Position numbers and translations under genes: made by a program. Below, one piece after another: positions 47,524 through 58,200 of a stretch of 64,000 nt of DNA (position 1 is its first letter; each line of letters opens with the position of its first letter). The notes under the pieces were generated by a model. It was not told the origin of the DNA, searched no databases, and saw only the letters and a program-made list of their open reading frames with translations. The stretch is from NCBI RefSeq assembly GCF_030269925.1, contig NC_085135.1, positions 9,486,753 to 9,550,752 on the forward strand. Direction: 5' to 3'. This DNA is from Bombyx mori. Taxonomy: Eukaryota > Arthropoda > Insecta > Lepidoptera > Bombycidae.

Positions 47524-48363
47524 GGAATGCATATGGAAATAAGGTGACTGAAGTTAGCCTCTAAAAAAATTTTTTTTTCCATTTTCTACTTATTTTCTAT
47601 TAATTCCTTTGTTCGTCATTTGTTCTTGATTGTTCGCTGTTAATAATTGTTTGTTCTGCATTTATTTATTTAAAAAAAATTATTAAATATATACCTACAA
47701 GTTAGCCCCCCGATTGCAATTTTTAATATTTTTTCGTCCTTAATAACTCGTAAATATTCATTTTCGATTGTTCTTATACAAAATACGTTTGTTCTCTTTC
47801 GAAATTACTCATTTTTTGTTTAATTAACTATTTGTATTAGTTGAATAAATGTATACAAAATATGTGTACTGCGCATGCGTCAACTTTAATGCCTAAACTT
47901 TCTACGCGGTTTTAATCGTGAAAAAAAAAATTATACACCCTGAAGGATCAATTAATTGCTATACAGTTTAATTAAAAAAATGAAAAATAAATAAATGAAA
48001 TAATGTGCATTCGTTTAAAGTTAGACCAAATACATTTTTTCCATCTTCCTACCTATCGTTATGAAGGTATAAAAAAGATAGGTTAAGAGTTCACATAGGT
48101 AATATAAACAAATAAGTAAATATTTTCATTATTTCTCTTTCCTGAGATAATGTAGATGTACATTATTATAACTTTTTTACACAGTCGAAATTATATTCCT
48201 AACATTACAGTCGGACTGGGTAACTTTATTTTTCATTAGAACAATGGCACTCAATTTCATAATTGAATTATATTTTTTTTAAAGTTTCTAAACGTATTCA
48301 ATCCAACTAAGTCGGGTAAGATATTTTGTTTTTCAATAAGTTTCTGAACGCAATCTCAGTTGT
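47524..48363. other. Unassigned AT-rich sequence
   Basis: About 840 bp with T/A runs, no ORF, no repeat edges and no similarity I can see to the elements around it. The left end touches copy B, the right end the tail of a LINE. It may be old intergenic sequence or an LTR without a partner. Confidence 0.3.
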
Positions 48364-49621
48364 CATTAATCAAATCAAATCAAATCAAAAAAGTTTTATT
48401 CAACATAAATGAAAGTACATACTTGTTGAACGTCAAAAGAATTACCGCCAATTCACAAGAATTAGCCTCCGTCCTGAGAAGAATTGGCAAGAAACTCAGC
48501 GGGCATGTTTTTTTTTTTTTTTTTTAAATATTAGATTTTTATTTTAAATATTTTTTTTTTTAAATATTCATATTACAATAAGTAATTATAACATAACAAT
48601 TTTACAATATTGAAATTCCCGGAGCGAGCAACTCATTCCCACTTTGTGCAATCTTCTAGATAATCATTGACTTTATAGTAAGCTTTATTGCACAGATGTT
48701 CTTTAATAGTTTTCTTAAACCTATGTATATGTAGGTTCTGAACATCTTGTGGGATTTTGTTGTACAGGCGCACAGACAAACACCCGAATGAATTTCGTAT
48801 CTTATGTAACCTACTCATCGGCACAACAAGCTTGTGTTTGTTCCTAGTATTTCTATTATGTATGTCCGACATCTTAGGAAACTCCTCAATATGTTTACGA
48901 ACATACATCAAATTTTCAAAGATGTACTGGGATGGCATAGTGAGAACTTTAATTTCTTTAAATTTTTCCCTCAGGGATTCCCTTGAGTGCATGTTATAAA
49001 TAGCACGTATAGCTCTTTTCTGCAGAATAAATATCATTTCTACATCGGCCGCATTGCCCCATAGCAAAATGCCATAGGACATGACACTGTGGAAGTAACT
49101 AAAGTAAACTAAACGAGCCGTGTCCGCATTTGTTAACATTCTAATTTTTTTTACTGCGTATGCTGCAGAGCTAAGCTTACTCGCCAATTTATGAATATGA
49201 GGTCCCCACTGCAGTTTGGAGTCCACTGTTATACCAAGAAATACGGTTGACTCAACAAGCTCCAATGATTCCTCAGAAACAATTACATTACTATCTACTT
49301 GTCTCACATTTAAAGATGATTTAATACATTTTAAAGTAAATTTAATACATTTCGTTTTCTTACTATTCAATAATAGGTTATTGATACGGAACCAATGAAC
49401 CACACACGAAATCGCATCATTCACTTCGTCATAGACTTGTAATTGTCGTTTAATTTTAAATAATAAAGATGTATCATCTGCGAATAATACGACCTCGTGT
49501 CGGGACTCAATAAAACTAGGCAAATCGTTTATATATATTAGAAATAAAAAAGGACCCAAAATGGAACCCTGAGGTACACCCATTTTCAACGTGGTGCCTG
49601 AAGATCTATTTCCTTTCACAT
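48364..49621 (-). mobile_element. 5'-truncated jockey/CR1-group LINE
   Basis: Minus strand. The 3' end is a short repeat (caaat)n on the plus strand at 48366-48388, i.e. (ATTTG)n, the kind of tail used by CR1-type LINEs. A poly(T) at 48509-48525 and AT-rich 3' UTR follow. The coding part is 48633-49619. It breaks off at 49621, next to cacatctactgtttgtatcc. No target duplication was recognised. Confidence 0.78.
48633..49619 (-). CDS. LINE RT, C-terminal two-thirds (partial)
   Basis: A 328-codon open frame with no stop. The first residues, SGTTLKMGVPQGSILGPFLF, are RT motif B. FADDTSLLFKI is the catalytic palm, here F-A-D-D. LGITVDSKLQWGPHI and VMSYGILLWGNAADV follow, then LQKRAIRAIYNMHSRESLRE and a basic tail. 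Motif A and the endonuclease are lost by 5' truncation, so it is a fragment of an ORF2. The frame being open suggests a fairly recent insertion. Confidence 0.85.
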   Translation of the reverse strand: MKGNRSSGTTLKMGVPQGSILGPFLFLIYINDLPSFIESRHEVVLFADDTSLLFKIKRQLQVYDEVNDAISCVVHWFRINNLLLNSKKTKCIKFTLKCIKSSLNVRQVDSNVIVSEESLELVESTVFLGITVDSKLQWGPHIHKLASKLSSAAYAVKKIRMLTNADTARLVYFSYFHSVMSYGILLWGNAADVEMIFILQKRAIRAIYNMHSRESLREKFKEIKVLTMPSQYIFENLMYVRKHIEEFPKMSDIHNRNTRNKHKLVVPMSRLHKIRNSFGCLSVRLYNKIPQDVQNLHIHRFKKTIKEHLCNKAYYKVNDYLEDCTKWE

Positions 49622-49940
49622 CTACTGTTTGTATCCTTCCTCATCCATTCTCAGCTTAAGCTGTATATATTTTTATTGGCGCCTGGACTTTTTAGTAAAA
49701 CAAGTGTATGTGAAAGCGTTGTTTTAAAGTTATCTGTTTTATATGAGAAACCGCATTTTGGAATGTAAGTTTGCATTTAATTGACATTTAGTGAATATTC
49801 TGCTGTGTGAAACAAAAAACAGAACTTTTCACCCAATATTAAACTCAAAAATCGTTTTATTAAAATCATGTAAGTTTTCGCGGGAAGTCAGGGTAACTTC
49901 GACTACAAGCTAAAGTTACCCTATGGTTAAATTTAGTGTT
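49622..49940 (+). other. Possible 5' leader and first intron start of the psq/AT-hook gene
   Basis: AT-rich, not resembling any mobile element here. A splice-donor-like gaatgtaagt at 49761-49770 fits with the acceptor tttctttttag ending at 50596. Ends with the target word ggttaaatttagtgtt (49925-49940) of copy C. Promoter not recognised. Confidence 0.35.
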
Positions 49941-50533
49941 ATGGTCAGGGGGCGACCTAAGGGGGTTGAGGCTGCGCCGCACGCTACCGTCACTCTAGCG
50001 CGCTGGCACCAGGAGGACGGGGCGGCGCGTCGGCGGCTGCGGACTGCGATGCGGTCAGCATTTTCGTCGTCGCTGTCGTCGCCGAACATACTGTTGGAGA
50101 GCAACCCGGTCGGCGGTGTATCGCGTTCCGACCCGGCAGGCTGGTTCTGGCCCAGCGGGGTATCCCGGAACACCAGCGGCACCGCCCGGGCGGCCTGATA
50201 GGGCCGCCGTACCGCGGAGACCGACGTCGTTGGTCTTCGACTATCGCCTCGACGATCCGTCGGTCGGGCGTCCTCGGGGTGGCGCCGCGTGTCTGGTTGT
50301 AGTGTTGACCGCGGGAACCCCCCTACTCTGACCGGGTTCTGACCCCGGACGGAGATCGGATGTCGGGTGTAAGAGTGCAGGGGAGTCGTTTGGTGGGTGG
50401 GTCCAAAATCCTGGGGCCCGCGATCTGCTCTCAACATCTGCAGATCGTTGAGTCTCACATACCCCGCGCGCCCCCTAGGCGCGGGGACCTCGTAGGAGGT
50501 TCGGCCCCCGGCCCGAAAAAAAAAAAAAAAAAA
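49941..50533 (+). mobile_element. R1/SART-like LINE, 3' tail only (copy C)
   Basis: 593 bp of 3' UTR plus a short stretch of ORF2 end, with an A tail, between two 16-bp copies of ggttaaatttagtgtt (49925-49940, 50534-50549). Its 3' UTR is closer to copy B than to D (cctaggcgcggggacc, as in B). It lies in the putative first intron of the psq/AT-hook pseudogene. Confidence 0.92.
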
Positions 50534-50596
50534 GGTTAAATTTAGTGTTGCTAAGAAATATTTCATTCATGTTTTAATTGTAAAATTTCTTTTTAG

Positions 50597-51343
50597 GTGG
50601 ATAGCATGGCTAGAAGGAAGGTTTGTTCTCCTCCAGGTACCCGTAAGTATGGCACGAAGTCTCGGTAAGCCAAAGAAGGTTGAGAAAAAGCTTTGAATGA
50701 TATAAAAAAAATCATTTGCCTGTTGTTGCTGGCAAGATTGTTTCTGTGGAAGCTGTGGAGAAATATTATCAAGAAAGGAAAATGATTGCCAAATCTAAGG
50801 CCAATAAGCGAACATCGAATTCTATTACGGATAGTATTCCTGGGCCTGTTAAGAAGAGAGGGCGACCAGCTGGAGCAAAAAATAAAGCAGTTAAGAAAGT
50901 AGTTACATCTATCGTGGATCACCCAACATCACCTTCTTCCACTATACCTGGCTCTTCTTCCCCTATACCTACAGCTGGTCCTTCAGGGATGTGTATGGCG
51001 ACGTCAAAAGATGTGAATCATGACGACAGTATACTTGAATTTCTTGATCTATCCTCCGATAGTGTTTTGATGGATCCCATACCAATATCATCATCGTTGT
51101 GGAATGCTGGCGTCGTTCAATATCAACAGATAAATTCTCCATCGCCAATTGAAGTCGTTGAAATATATAGTTGCAATATAGAAGATATTGAAGGAAATTA
51201 TCAAAACCATTACGGAGTCTTAGAAAGGGTGGACTTAAACGAGAAAAAAGATGCAAATATAGGATCTGTGTCTACTGACGCTAGTAAAGTTAGTTGGGGA
51301 AAAGAAAACAGAAAACAGCATTATTGTGTCGTTTTATTTAAAA
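50597..51343 (+). pseudogene. psq-type HTH / AT-hook protein, broken host or domesticated gene (5' and middle part)
   Basis: Follows a good acceptor (tttctttttag). The ATG at 50606 has a fair context (tagcATGG) and gives MARRKVCSPPGTRKYGTKSR, then TAA, AKEG, TGA, EKALNDIKK and a one-base shift in an A run near 50706. The pattern RKYG..SR.AKE...KALNDIK resembles a pipsqueak-type helix-turn-helix of DNA-binding proteins and pogo-like transposases. From 50716 the frame is open: KYYQERKMIAKSKANKRTS, then an AT-hook (PVKKRGRPAGAKNKAVKK), a serine/proline-rich acidic stretch (DDSILEFLDLSSDSV), and KENRKQHYCVVLFK up to a SINE at 51344. No DDE domain. Family assignment is by eye; the breaks are seen. 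Confidence 0.6.
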
Positions 51344-51788
51344 GTCGTCGTGGCCTAAAGGATAAAACGTCCGGTGCATTCGTATGTAGCGATGCACCGG
51401 TGTTCGAATCCCGCAGGCGGGTACCAATTTTTCTAATGAAATACGTACTCAACAAATGTTCACGATTGACTTCCACGGTGAAGGAATAACATCGTGTAAT
51501 AAAAATGAAACCCGCAAAATTATAATTTGCGTAATTACTGGTGGTAGGACCTCGTGAGTCCGCACGGGTAGGTACCACCGCCCCGCTTATTTCTGCCGTG
51601 AAGCAGTAATGCGTTTCGGTTTGAAGGGTGGGGCAGCCGTTGTGACTATACTGAGACCTTAGAACTTATATCTCAAGGTGTGTGGCGCATTCACGTTGTA
51701 GATGTTTATGGGCTCCAGTAACCACTTAACACCAGGTGGGCTGTGAGCTCGTCCACACATCTAAGCAATAAAAAAAAAAAAAAAAAAA
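51344..51788 (+). mobile_element. Bm1-type tRNA-derived SINE
   Basis: Starts gtcgtcgtggcctaaagg. Its head has a B box (ggtgttcgaatcccgcagg) as in tRNA genes, the body ends in taagcaataaaaa and an A run. The same family occurs in reverse at 61159-61594. Inserted in the psq/AT-hook frame. Flanking repeats are not clear. Confidence 0.85.
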
Positions 51789-51811
51789 TCATTAGCAGGG
51801 AAGGAGATACT

Positions 51812-52207
51812 CCCGAGGGACCTGGGCGGGCCCCCCGGCGCGCACTCTGCGTGGCCGGGGGCTCCGTCTGTGGGGGAGTTTTGCTGGACTTCCACCGGGC
51901 GCGTCCGTAGGTGGCGGATAACGGGATCCTCTGGGAACAGTCCCACTCCCAGGGGTATCGTCCGGTCTTTTTCGTTGCAAGGATTTCTAGGTGTTAGGTA
52001 GGTAGGCTACCCGAGGGACCTGGGTGGGCCCCCCGGCGCGCACTCTGCGTGGCCGGGGGCTCCGTCTGTGGGGGAGTTTTGCTGGACTTCCACCGGGCGC
52101 GTCCGTAGGTGACGGATAACGGGATCCTCTGGGAACAGTCCCACTCCCAGGGGTATCGTCCGATCTTTTTCGTTGCAAGGATTCTTAGGTGTTAGGGAGG
52201 TAGGTTA
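51812..52207 (+). repeat. Two 198-bp tandem units in the R1-like 5' UTR
   Basis: Units begin cccgagggacctggg at 51812 and 52010 and are nearly identical over their whole length. GC-rich, each ending in ttgcaaggatt and TTAGG-like bases. They could act as promoter monomers, as in some L1 families; that function is inference. Confidence 0.88.
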
Positions 52208-52260
52208 GGTGTAGGAGTAGGGTAGCCTAGTTAGGCCTTGCAACGAAAGAGATCGGATGA
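52156..52260 (+). other. Long hairpin at the end of the R1-like 5' repeats
   Basis: Arms 52156-52180 and 52236-52260 pair at 23 of 25 positions (inner part cgttgcaagg / ccttgcaacg). The 55-base loop holds several TTAGG-like words (ttaggt, ttaggg, ttaggc). Confidence 0.8.
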
Positions 52261-52764
52261 CGCGGACCAAAACCAGCAGGGGGAGTTGCGGGCTCTCCAC
52301 GCCCTTCACTCGCTGAAGGGTGTTCCTCCTGGAGACGCTCGGGCTCCCTCTCTTTTCCCCTTTCTTCCCCCTTTTTGTTTTTCTTCGGGTCACGTCCGAC
52401 CCGTTTCGGACGTAACCCATGGGAGATGGTGGGCCACTTTTGGCCTGCCTTTCGATGGAGAAGTGAGCCGGCGTTGCTTACGCATCTTCCGGCCGCTGGT
52501 CGCCATGTCCCCGGCTTCGGCTACAGGGGCACGCCCTCCAGAGGGGGGTACCGGTATACCGGCGTGGCTTCGTGGTTGTTGCTCTTTTGAGCGTCGGGCG
52601 GTGGTCTGTCGTGTTGCTCGTTGCACTCGGCAGGCCGCCGGCCAACCCGTAATCCTCACCGCGTGGGGGACGGGGGCCGCTGCCGCGAGGCACGGGGCCG
52701 CGAGGACGTAAACCTCTTTAAAAAATGCCCCAATCCTAAGCTCTGGTGCCCGGCGATGGGATGA

Positions 52765-55273
52765 ATGGCTGGAGGGAGTCCAGTCCCAAGGGTACCAACC
52801 AGACCCCAGGGGACCGACCCCTGGTTAATCAAAAAGGAAACATGGATACAATGGCAACTGTTAAAAATGTACTACCCCAGGAGGGTACCTCCCGCTCCGC
52901 GGGGGGAGAATCCCTCCGTGCGGTCGAGCGATCGGCCGCACGCTGCCCCACCGTTTCTGGGGGGGGGCAAACACTGCCACGAGGAAGGGGGCGACAGCAC
53001 GGGTCGCGTAAGGGACAGAGTCCCCACCGTGCGCCTTGAGCGCTGCGAGAGCCTGATCTCGCTGTACTCGGCGCGGAGCTCCGCAAGGGGCGATGCGTCT
53101 AGTGGGCGGGAGACGCCAGCGCTGTTTGCCGATTGCGTTCGGCAGCGGACTCGGCGGAAGCGGAAGTCGGCTCGTCGGCCGGCGTCCTCCGCTCCGTCCG
53201 ACTCCTCGGAGGGTGAGCCCGCCAGCGCCAAATATATGGCGATGGCGGAAGGGCCGGCGGCTGCTGCGGCGCCGCCTGCCACCAATTGTGACATTTCTTC
53301 CCGCGGACTGGACGCTGCCTCCTCGGCGCAGTCTAGGGCCGCCTGCCGCAAGGCAAAGAACGGGACAGAGGTAGGAGAGGTCGAGCGTCTGGAGCGCTCC
53401 CTGACGGAGGTGGGTCCCTATGACCCCCTCCGTAGATTGAACATTATCCAGAAACTTGTGTCTGCGGTGGCGACGAAGTCGAGCGCGGGCTTAAAGGGTG
53501 ATTACCTACGGGCCCTCAAATCCTCAGCCGCCTCGATGGAGGAGATATTGGTGGAGGTGGTGGAGCGCACGACTGATAAGGAGAACGCGGACCTGCGGCG
53601 AGAGCTGGACCTGATGCACGCCCGCTTTGCGCAGGTTAGCGAAGAGAACGGCCACCTGCGAGCTGAAAACGGCCAAATCAAGGTCGATATGGCAGAGCTG
53701 CGCACGGTGGTCAACGACCTGGTAGAGAAGCAGCGCAGCTCGGCCCCCGTTCCCCCTCCGCCCGAAGTGGAAGATGAAAGCGAGGCCGAAGAGCTGAGGC
53801 GGCGACTCTTAATCTCGGAGGCACGCAGCTCCAAGGTGGAGCGTGCGAGACCGCCCCTCGCTCACGAGGCGAAAGGCGCTGCCCCCACACCGGCACCCCG
53901 AAAGAAAATGGCCGCAAAAACATATGGCGGTCCCAAAAAGGATGCGACACCAGCGGCACGTTCGGCCGCTTCAGCTGCTGCTCCGGCCAAACCCGGATCA
54001 TCGGCAAAGGATACGGGGGCACCAAAACCCGCCCCCTCAAGGGCACCTATCACCGGCCAGCCCAAGACCCAGAAGGCCGCTCCTGCCCCGTCCCAGCCTG
54101 CGAAGGTGGGGCCCGGCAGGAGCCGGAATAAAAAGAAGGGGGGCGTCAACGCCGCCAAACCGGCACCGACTCCCCAGCCCCGCCCTCTGCCCCCGGCCCC
54201 AGCAAATATGGATGAGGCCTGGACAACCTACAACGGTAGTGCGGCGTGGGCCTAAGAAAGTAGCGGCGCCTCCTGCGCCGCGTCCCAAGCCCGCCCCTGC
54301 GGCCACCGCTCCCCGCCAAGAGGGTCGAGCGGAGCCGAGGGGCCGAAATGGACGAAGGAGGCCGCGCGCCCCGCGGTCGGCTGCAGTGGTAGTGGAGCTG
54401 CTGCCGGCCGGCAAAGAAAAGGGCATCACCTACCACGAGGTGATGACCCAGGCGCGTGGCGGCGAAAATGTGGACGCCCTCGGCGTGGAGGGGGGCATCA
54501 AGGTCCGGCAGACGGCCAACGGGGCCCGTCTCATAGAGTGCCCCGGCCCAAACACTAACGCCGCGGCCGAAAAACTGGCGGCCCGGCTGAGGGAGATCCT
54601 GCCGGACCCCGAGGTGGTGCGCATTGCGCGGCCCGTGAAGATGGGAGAAGTGAAAATCACGGGCCTCGACGAGTGCGCCACAAAGGAGGAGGTCGCCGCG
54701 GCCATCGCGTCACAGGGCAACTGCGCCCTCGCCGACGTCAAAGTCGGGGAGCTCCGGGTGACATACTCCGGAACCCGGACGGCGTGGGCGCGTTGCCCCA
54801 TCGCAACGGCGAACCTCCTGGCCACCCCTCCACAGGGTCGGCCTTCGGACAGCCCAGGATGGCTGCGCGTGGGCTGGGTAGTGGCCCACGTGCAACTGCA
54901 GGAGAGCAGGCCGTGGCGTTGTCTTCGGTGCTTCGGCACCGGCCACGGCCTCGCCAAGTGTCCCTCGACCGTGGACCGCAGCGACCTGTGTTTCCGCTGC
55001 GGCCAACTGGGACACAAGGCAGCCTCCTGCACCACAGCCGCGCCGCACTGCGTCTTGTGCGACGCGGCTAAAAGGAAGGCCGACCACCGGGCCGGGGGCC
55101 CGGCGTGTAAATCCGCCCCCTCCTCTACCAAAACGAGGAGGGGCGGAAAGAAAAATAAAAAGAATAAGGAGAGGCCGGCTGCAACAAGGGCAGCCGGCGA
55201 GTCAGTTCCCGCCGCGGCTTTTGTCGAGCCGCAGGGCGGGACAGACGAGGGAGCGATGGACGTAGCCCCGTAA
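52765..55273 (+). pseudogene. R1/SART-like ORF1 (gag-like), one frameshift
   Basis: Starts at the ATG 52765 (MAGGSPVPRVP); earlier ATGs in other frames make the start uncertain. It contains a serine/arginine-rich region (RQRTRRKRKSARRPASSAPS), a coiled coil (ADLRRELDLMHARFAQVSEE to VNDLVEKQ) and a long Ala/Pro/Lys stretch. At about 54235 the frame changes: the first frame stops at 54255 while the true sequence goes on as TTVVRRGPKKVAAPP in the next. A 7-base excess around acaacctacaacgg is the likely cause. The second part has VKITGLDECATKEEVAAAI and three CCHC knuckles (CLRCFGTGHGLAKC, CFRCGQLGHKAASC, CVLCDAAKRKADH..C). The TAA at 55271-55273 overlaps the ORF2 start. ORF1 binds RNA and directs the complex. 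Confidence 0.82.
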
Positions 55274-58200
55274 TGGGTTGCGTCCACCGCTTCCTCCAGT
55301 GCAATTTGAACCACTCCGCCAGGGCACAGGATCTCCTCGTCCACACCATGGCGGAGTGGTCAATCGACGTCGCTGTCGCCGCGGAGCCGTACTTCGTCCC
55401 CACCGACCAGGACTGCTGGATGGGGGACGTCGACGGCTCCGTGGCCATCGTACTAAGACAGTCCGCGGCGTTACCCCCCTTGGATATGGTGGCCAGGGGA
55501 CCCGGGTACGTCGCGGCTAGGATCGACGGGACCGTCGTGATCGGGGCGTACTTTTCTCCGAACAGGAGCCTCGCTGAATTCGAACGGTTTCTGGGCGGGC
55601 TCGAGGCGCTTTTACACTGCCTCGGGTCCCGCCCAGTCATCGTCGCGGGGGACCTCAATGCCAAGTGTACGGCTTGGGGCTCCCCCCGCACGGATTCGCG
55701 AGGCGAGGCCCTTTCGGAGTGGGCGATCGCAACCGGCCTCTGTCTCCTAAACAGAGGCACGGTCGCGACTTGCGTGCGGTGGAACGGGCAATCTCACGTG
55801 GACGTGACGTTCGCGTCCCCGTCCGCCGTGCGCCGCACCCGCGGCTGGCGCGTACTCGAGGGGGCGGAGACGCTCTCGGACCACAGATACGTCCGATTCG
55901 AGCTCTCTGCCTCCTCCTTGTCGTCGTCGTCAGCCGCGGGCGCCCGCGGTGAGGAGGAGCTCCCGCAAGGTGCGCCCCGTTCGTTCCCCAGGTGGGCCTT
56001 GAAACGAATGAACAAGGAGTTGCTGATGGAGGCGGCCGCTGTTGCTGCGTGGGCGCCAAAACCCGCGCGGCTTGCGGACGTGGATGCGGAGGTCGACTGG
56101 TTCCGGGGTACCATGGCAAACATTTGTGATGCCGCCATGCCCCGGGTCGGCCCCCGAGCACCACGTGGGGGTGCGTTCTGGTGGTCGCCCGAGATCGCAA
56201 GACTCCGCGAGGAGTGCGTGAGGGCGCGCCGCCGGAGCGCACGCCACCGCCGCCGCCGTCGTCGCGACGCTACGTTCGCGGAGACGGCGGCCCGGCTGCA
56301 CGCTGACTGTCGTCAAAAGCAGACGGCGCTGCAGCTGGCCATCGGCGAGGCCAAGAAGCAGAGCATGAAGACTCTCCTGGAGTCGCTCGACGAAGATCCC
56401 TGGGGGCGCCCATACAAGATGGTTCGCAGGAAACTGCAGCCGTGGGCGCTCCCGGTGACCGAGCGGCTCCAGCCTCGGCAGCTGCGGGAAATAGTTTCCG
56501 CGCTTTTCCCGCCGGCAGCGGGGGGGGACTTTGAGCCCCCCCAGATGGACGCCACGTGGGGCACGCCTCCGCGTCGCCCCAGCGTTCCCGCTGCCGAGGA
56601 GCCCCCTCCCCCTATCACGGGGGCGGAGATCCATGCGGCCGTGTCCAGAATGAGGGCGAAGGACGCGGCCCCCGGCCCTGACGGCGTTCACGGCCGGGTC
56701 TGGAGCTTGGCCTTCGAGGCCCTAGGGGACCGGCTCGGGGGGCTTTTCGAAGCGTGCCTCGAGTCGGGACGGTTCCCGTCGAAATGGAAGACGGGCAGAC
56801 TGGTCCTTCTGCGGAAGGACGGGCGCCCCGCGGACTCACCCGCGGGCTATCGCCCCATCGTGTTGCTGGACGAAGCGGGCAAGATGCTCGAGAGGATCGT
56901 CGCGGCCCGCATCGTCCGGCACCTGACCGAGACGGGTCCCGATCTTTCGGCGGAGCAATACGGCTTCAGAGAGGGCCGCTCGACTATCGACGCAATTCTG
57001 CGCGTGCGGGCCCTCTCCGACGAAGCCGTATCCCGGGGTGGGGTGGCGATGGCGTTATCCTTAGATGTAAGGAACGCCTTCAACACCCTGCCCTGGTCGG
57101 TGATCGCGGGGGCGCTGGAGTATCACGGCGTCCCCGCATACCTCCGCCGACTGATCGGCTCCTATCTCGAGGGCAGGTCGATCCAATGCATCGGACACGG
57201 TGGGGCGATGTACCGCTTCCCCGTCGAGCGCGGTGTTCCGCAGGGGTCTGTCCTGGGCCCCCTGCTGTGGAACATCGGCTACGACTGGGTCCTGCGGGGC
57301 GTCATACGGGGTCCCCTCCCCGGGCTCAGCGTAATTTGTTACGCTGACGACACGTTGGTCGTAGCTCCGGGGAGGGACTACCGGGAGTCTGCCCGTCTGG
57401 CGTGCGCAGGCGTGGCACACGTCGTCACCAGGATCCGACGGTTGGGGCTCGAGGTGGCGCTCGAAAAAACCCAGGCCCTGTTATTTCACGGGCCGGGACG
57501 AGCGCCGCCTCTGGGTGCCCACCTCGTGATCGGAGGCGTCCGCGTCGGGGTCGGGGTGACCGGTCTTCGGTACCTCGGCCTCGAACTGGACGGTCGGTGG
57601 AACTTCCGCGCTCACTTTGAGAAGTTGGGCCCTCGACTGATGGCGACGGCCGGCTCTTTGAGCCGGCTGCTTCCAAACGTCGGGGGTCCCGATCAGGTGG
57701 CGCGCCGCCTCTACATGGGGGTGGTGCGGTCGATGGCACTATACGGCGCGCCCGTATGGTGCCACGCCCTGACCCGCCAGAACGTCGCCGCGCTGCGACG
57801 TCCGCAGCGCGCGATCGCGGTCAGGGCGATCCGAGGATACCGCACCGTCTCCTTCGAGGCGGCGTGCTTGCTCGCCGGGGCGCCACCCTGGGACCTGGAG
57901 GCGGAGGCGCTCGCTGCCGATTACCGGTGGCGTAGCGACCTCCGCTCTAGGGGGGAAGGGCGCCCCGGCGAAGGAGTAGTTCGAGCGCGGAGGCTCCAAT
58001 CTCGGCGGTCCGTGCTGGAGGCGTGGTCTCGCCGCTTGGCGGACCCGTCGGCCGGCCTCCGTACCGACGAGGCGGTCCGTCCGGTCCTCGCGGACTGGGT
58101 GGGCCGCGACCGCGGATGCCTCACCTTCCGGCTGACGCAAATGCTTACCGGCCACGGATGTTTCGGCCGGTACTTGCATAAGATAGCCGGAAGGGAACCG

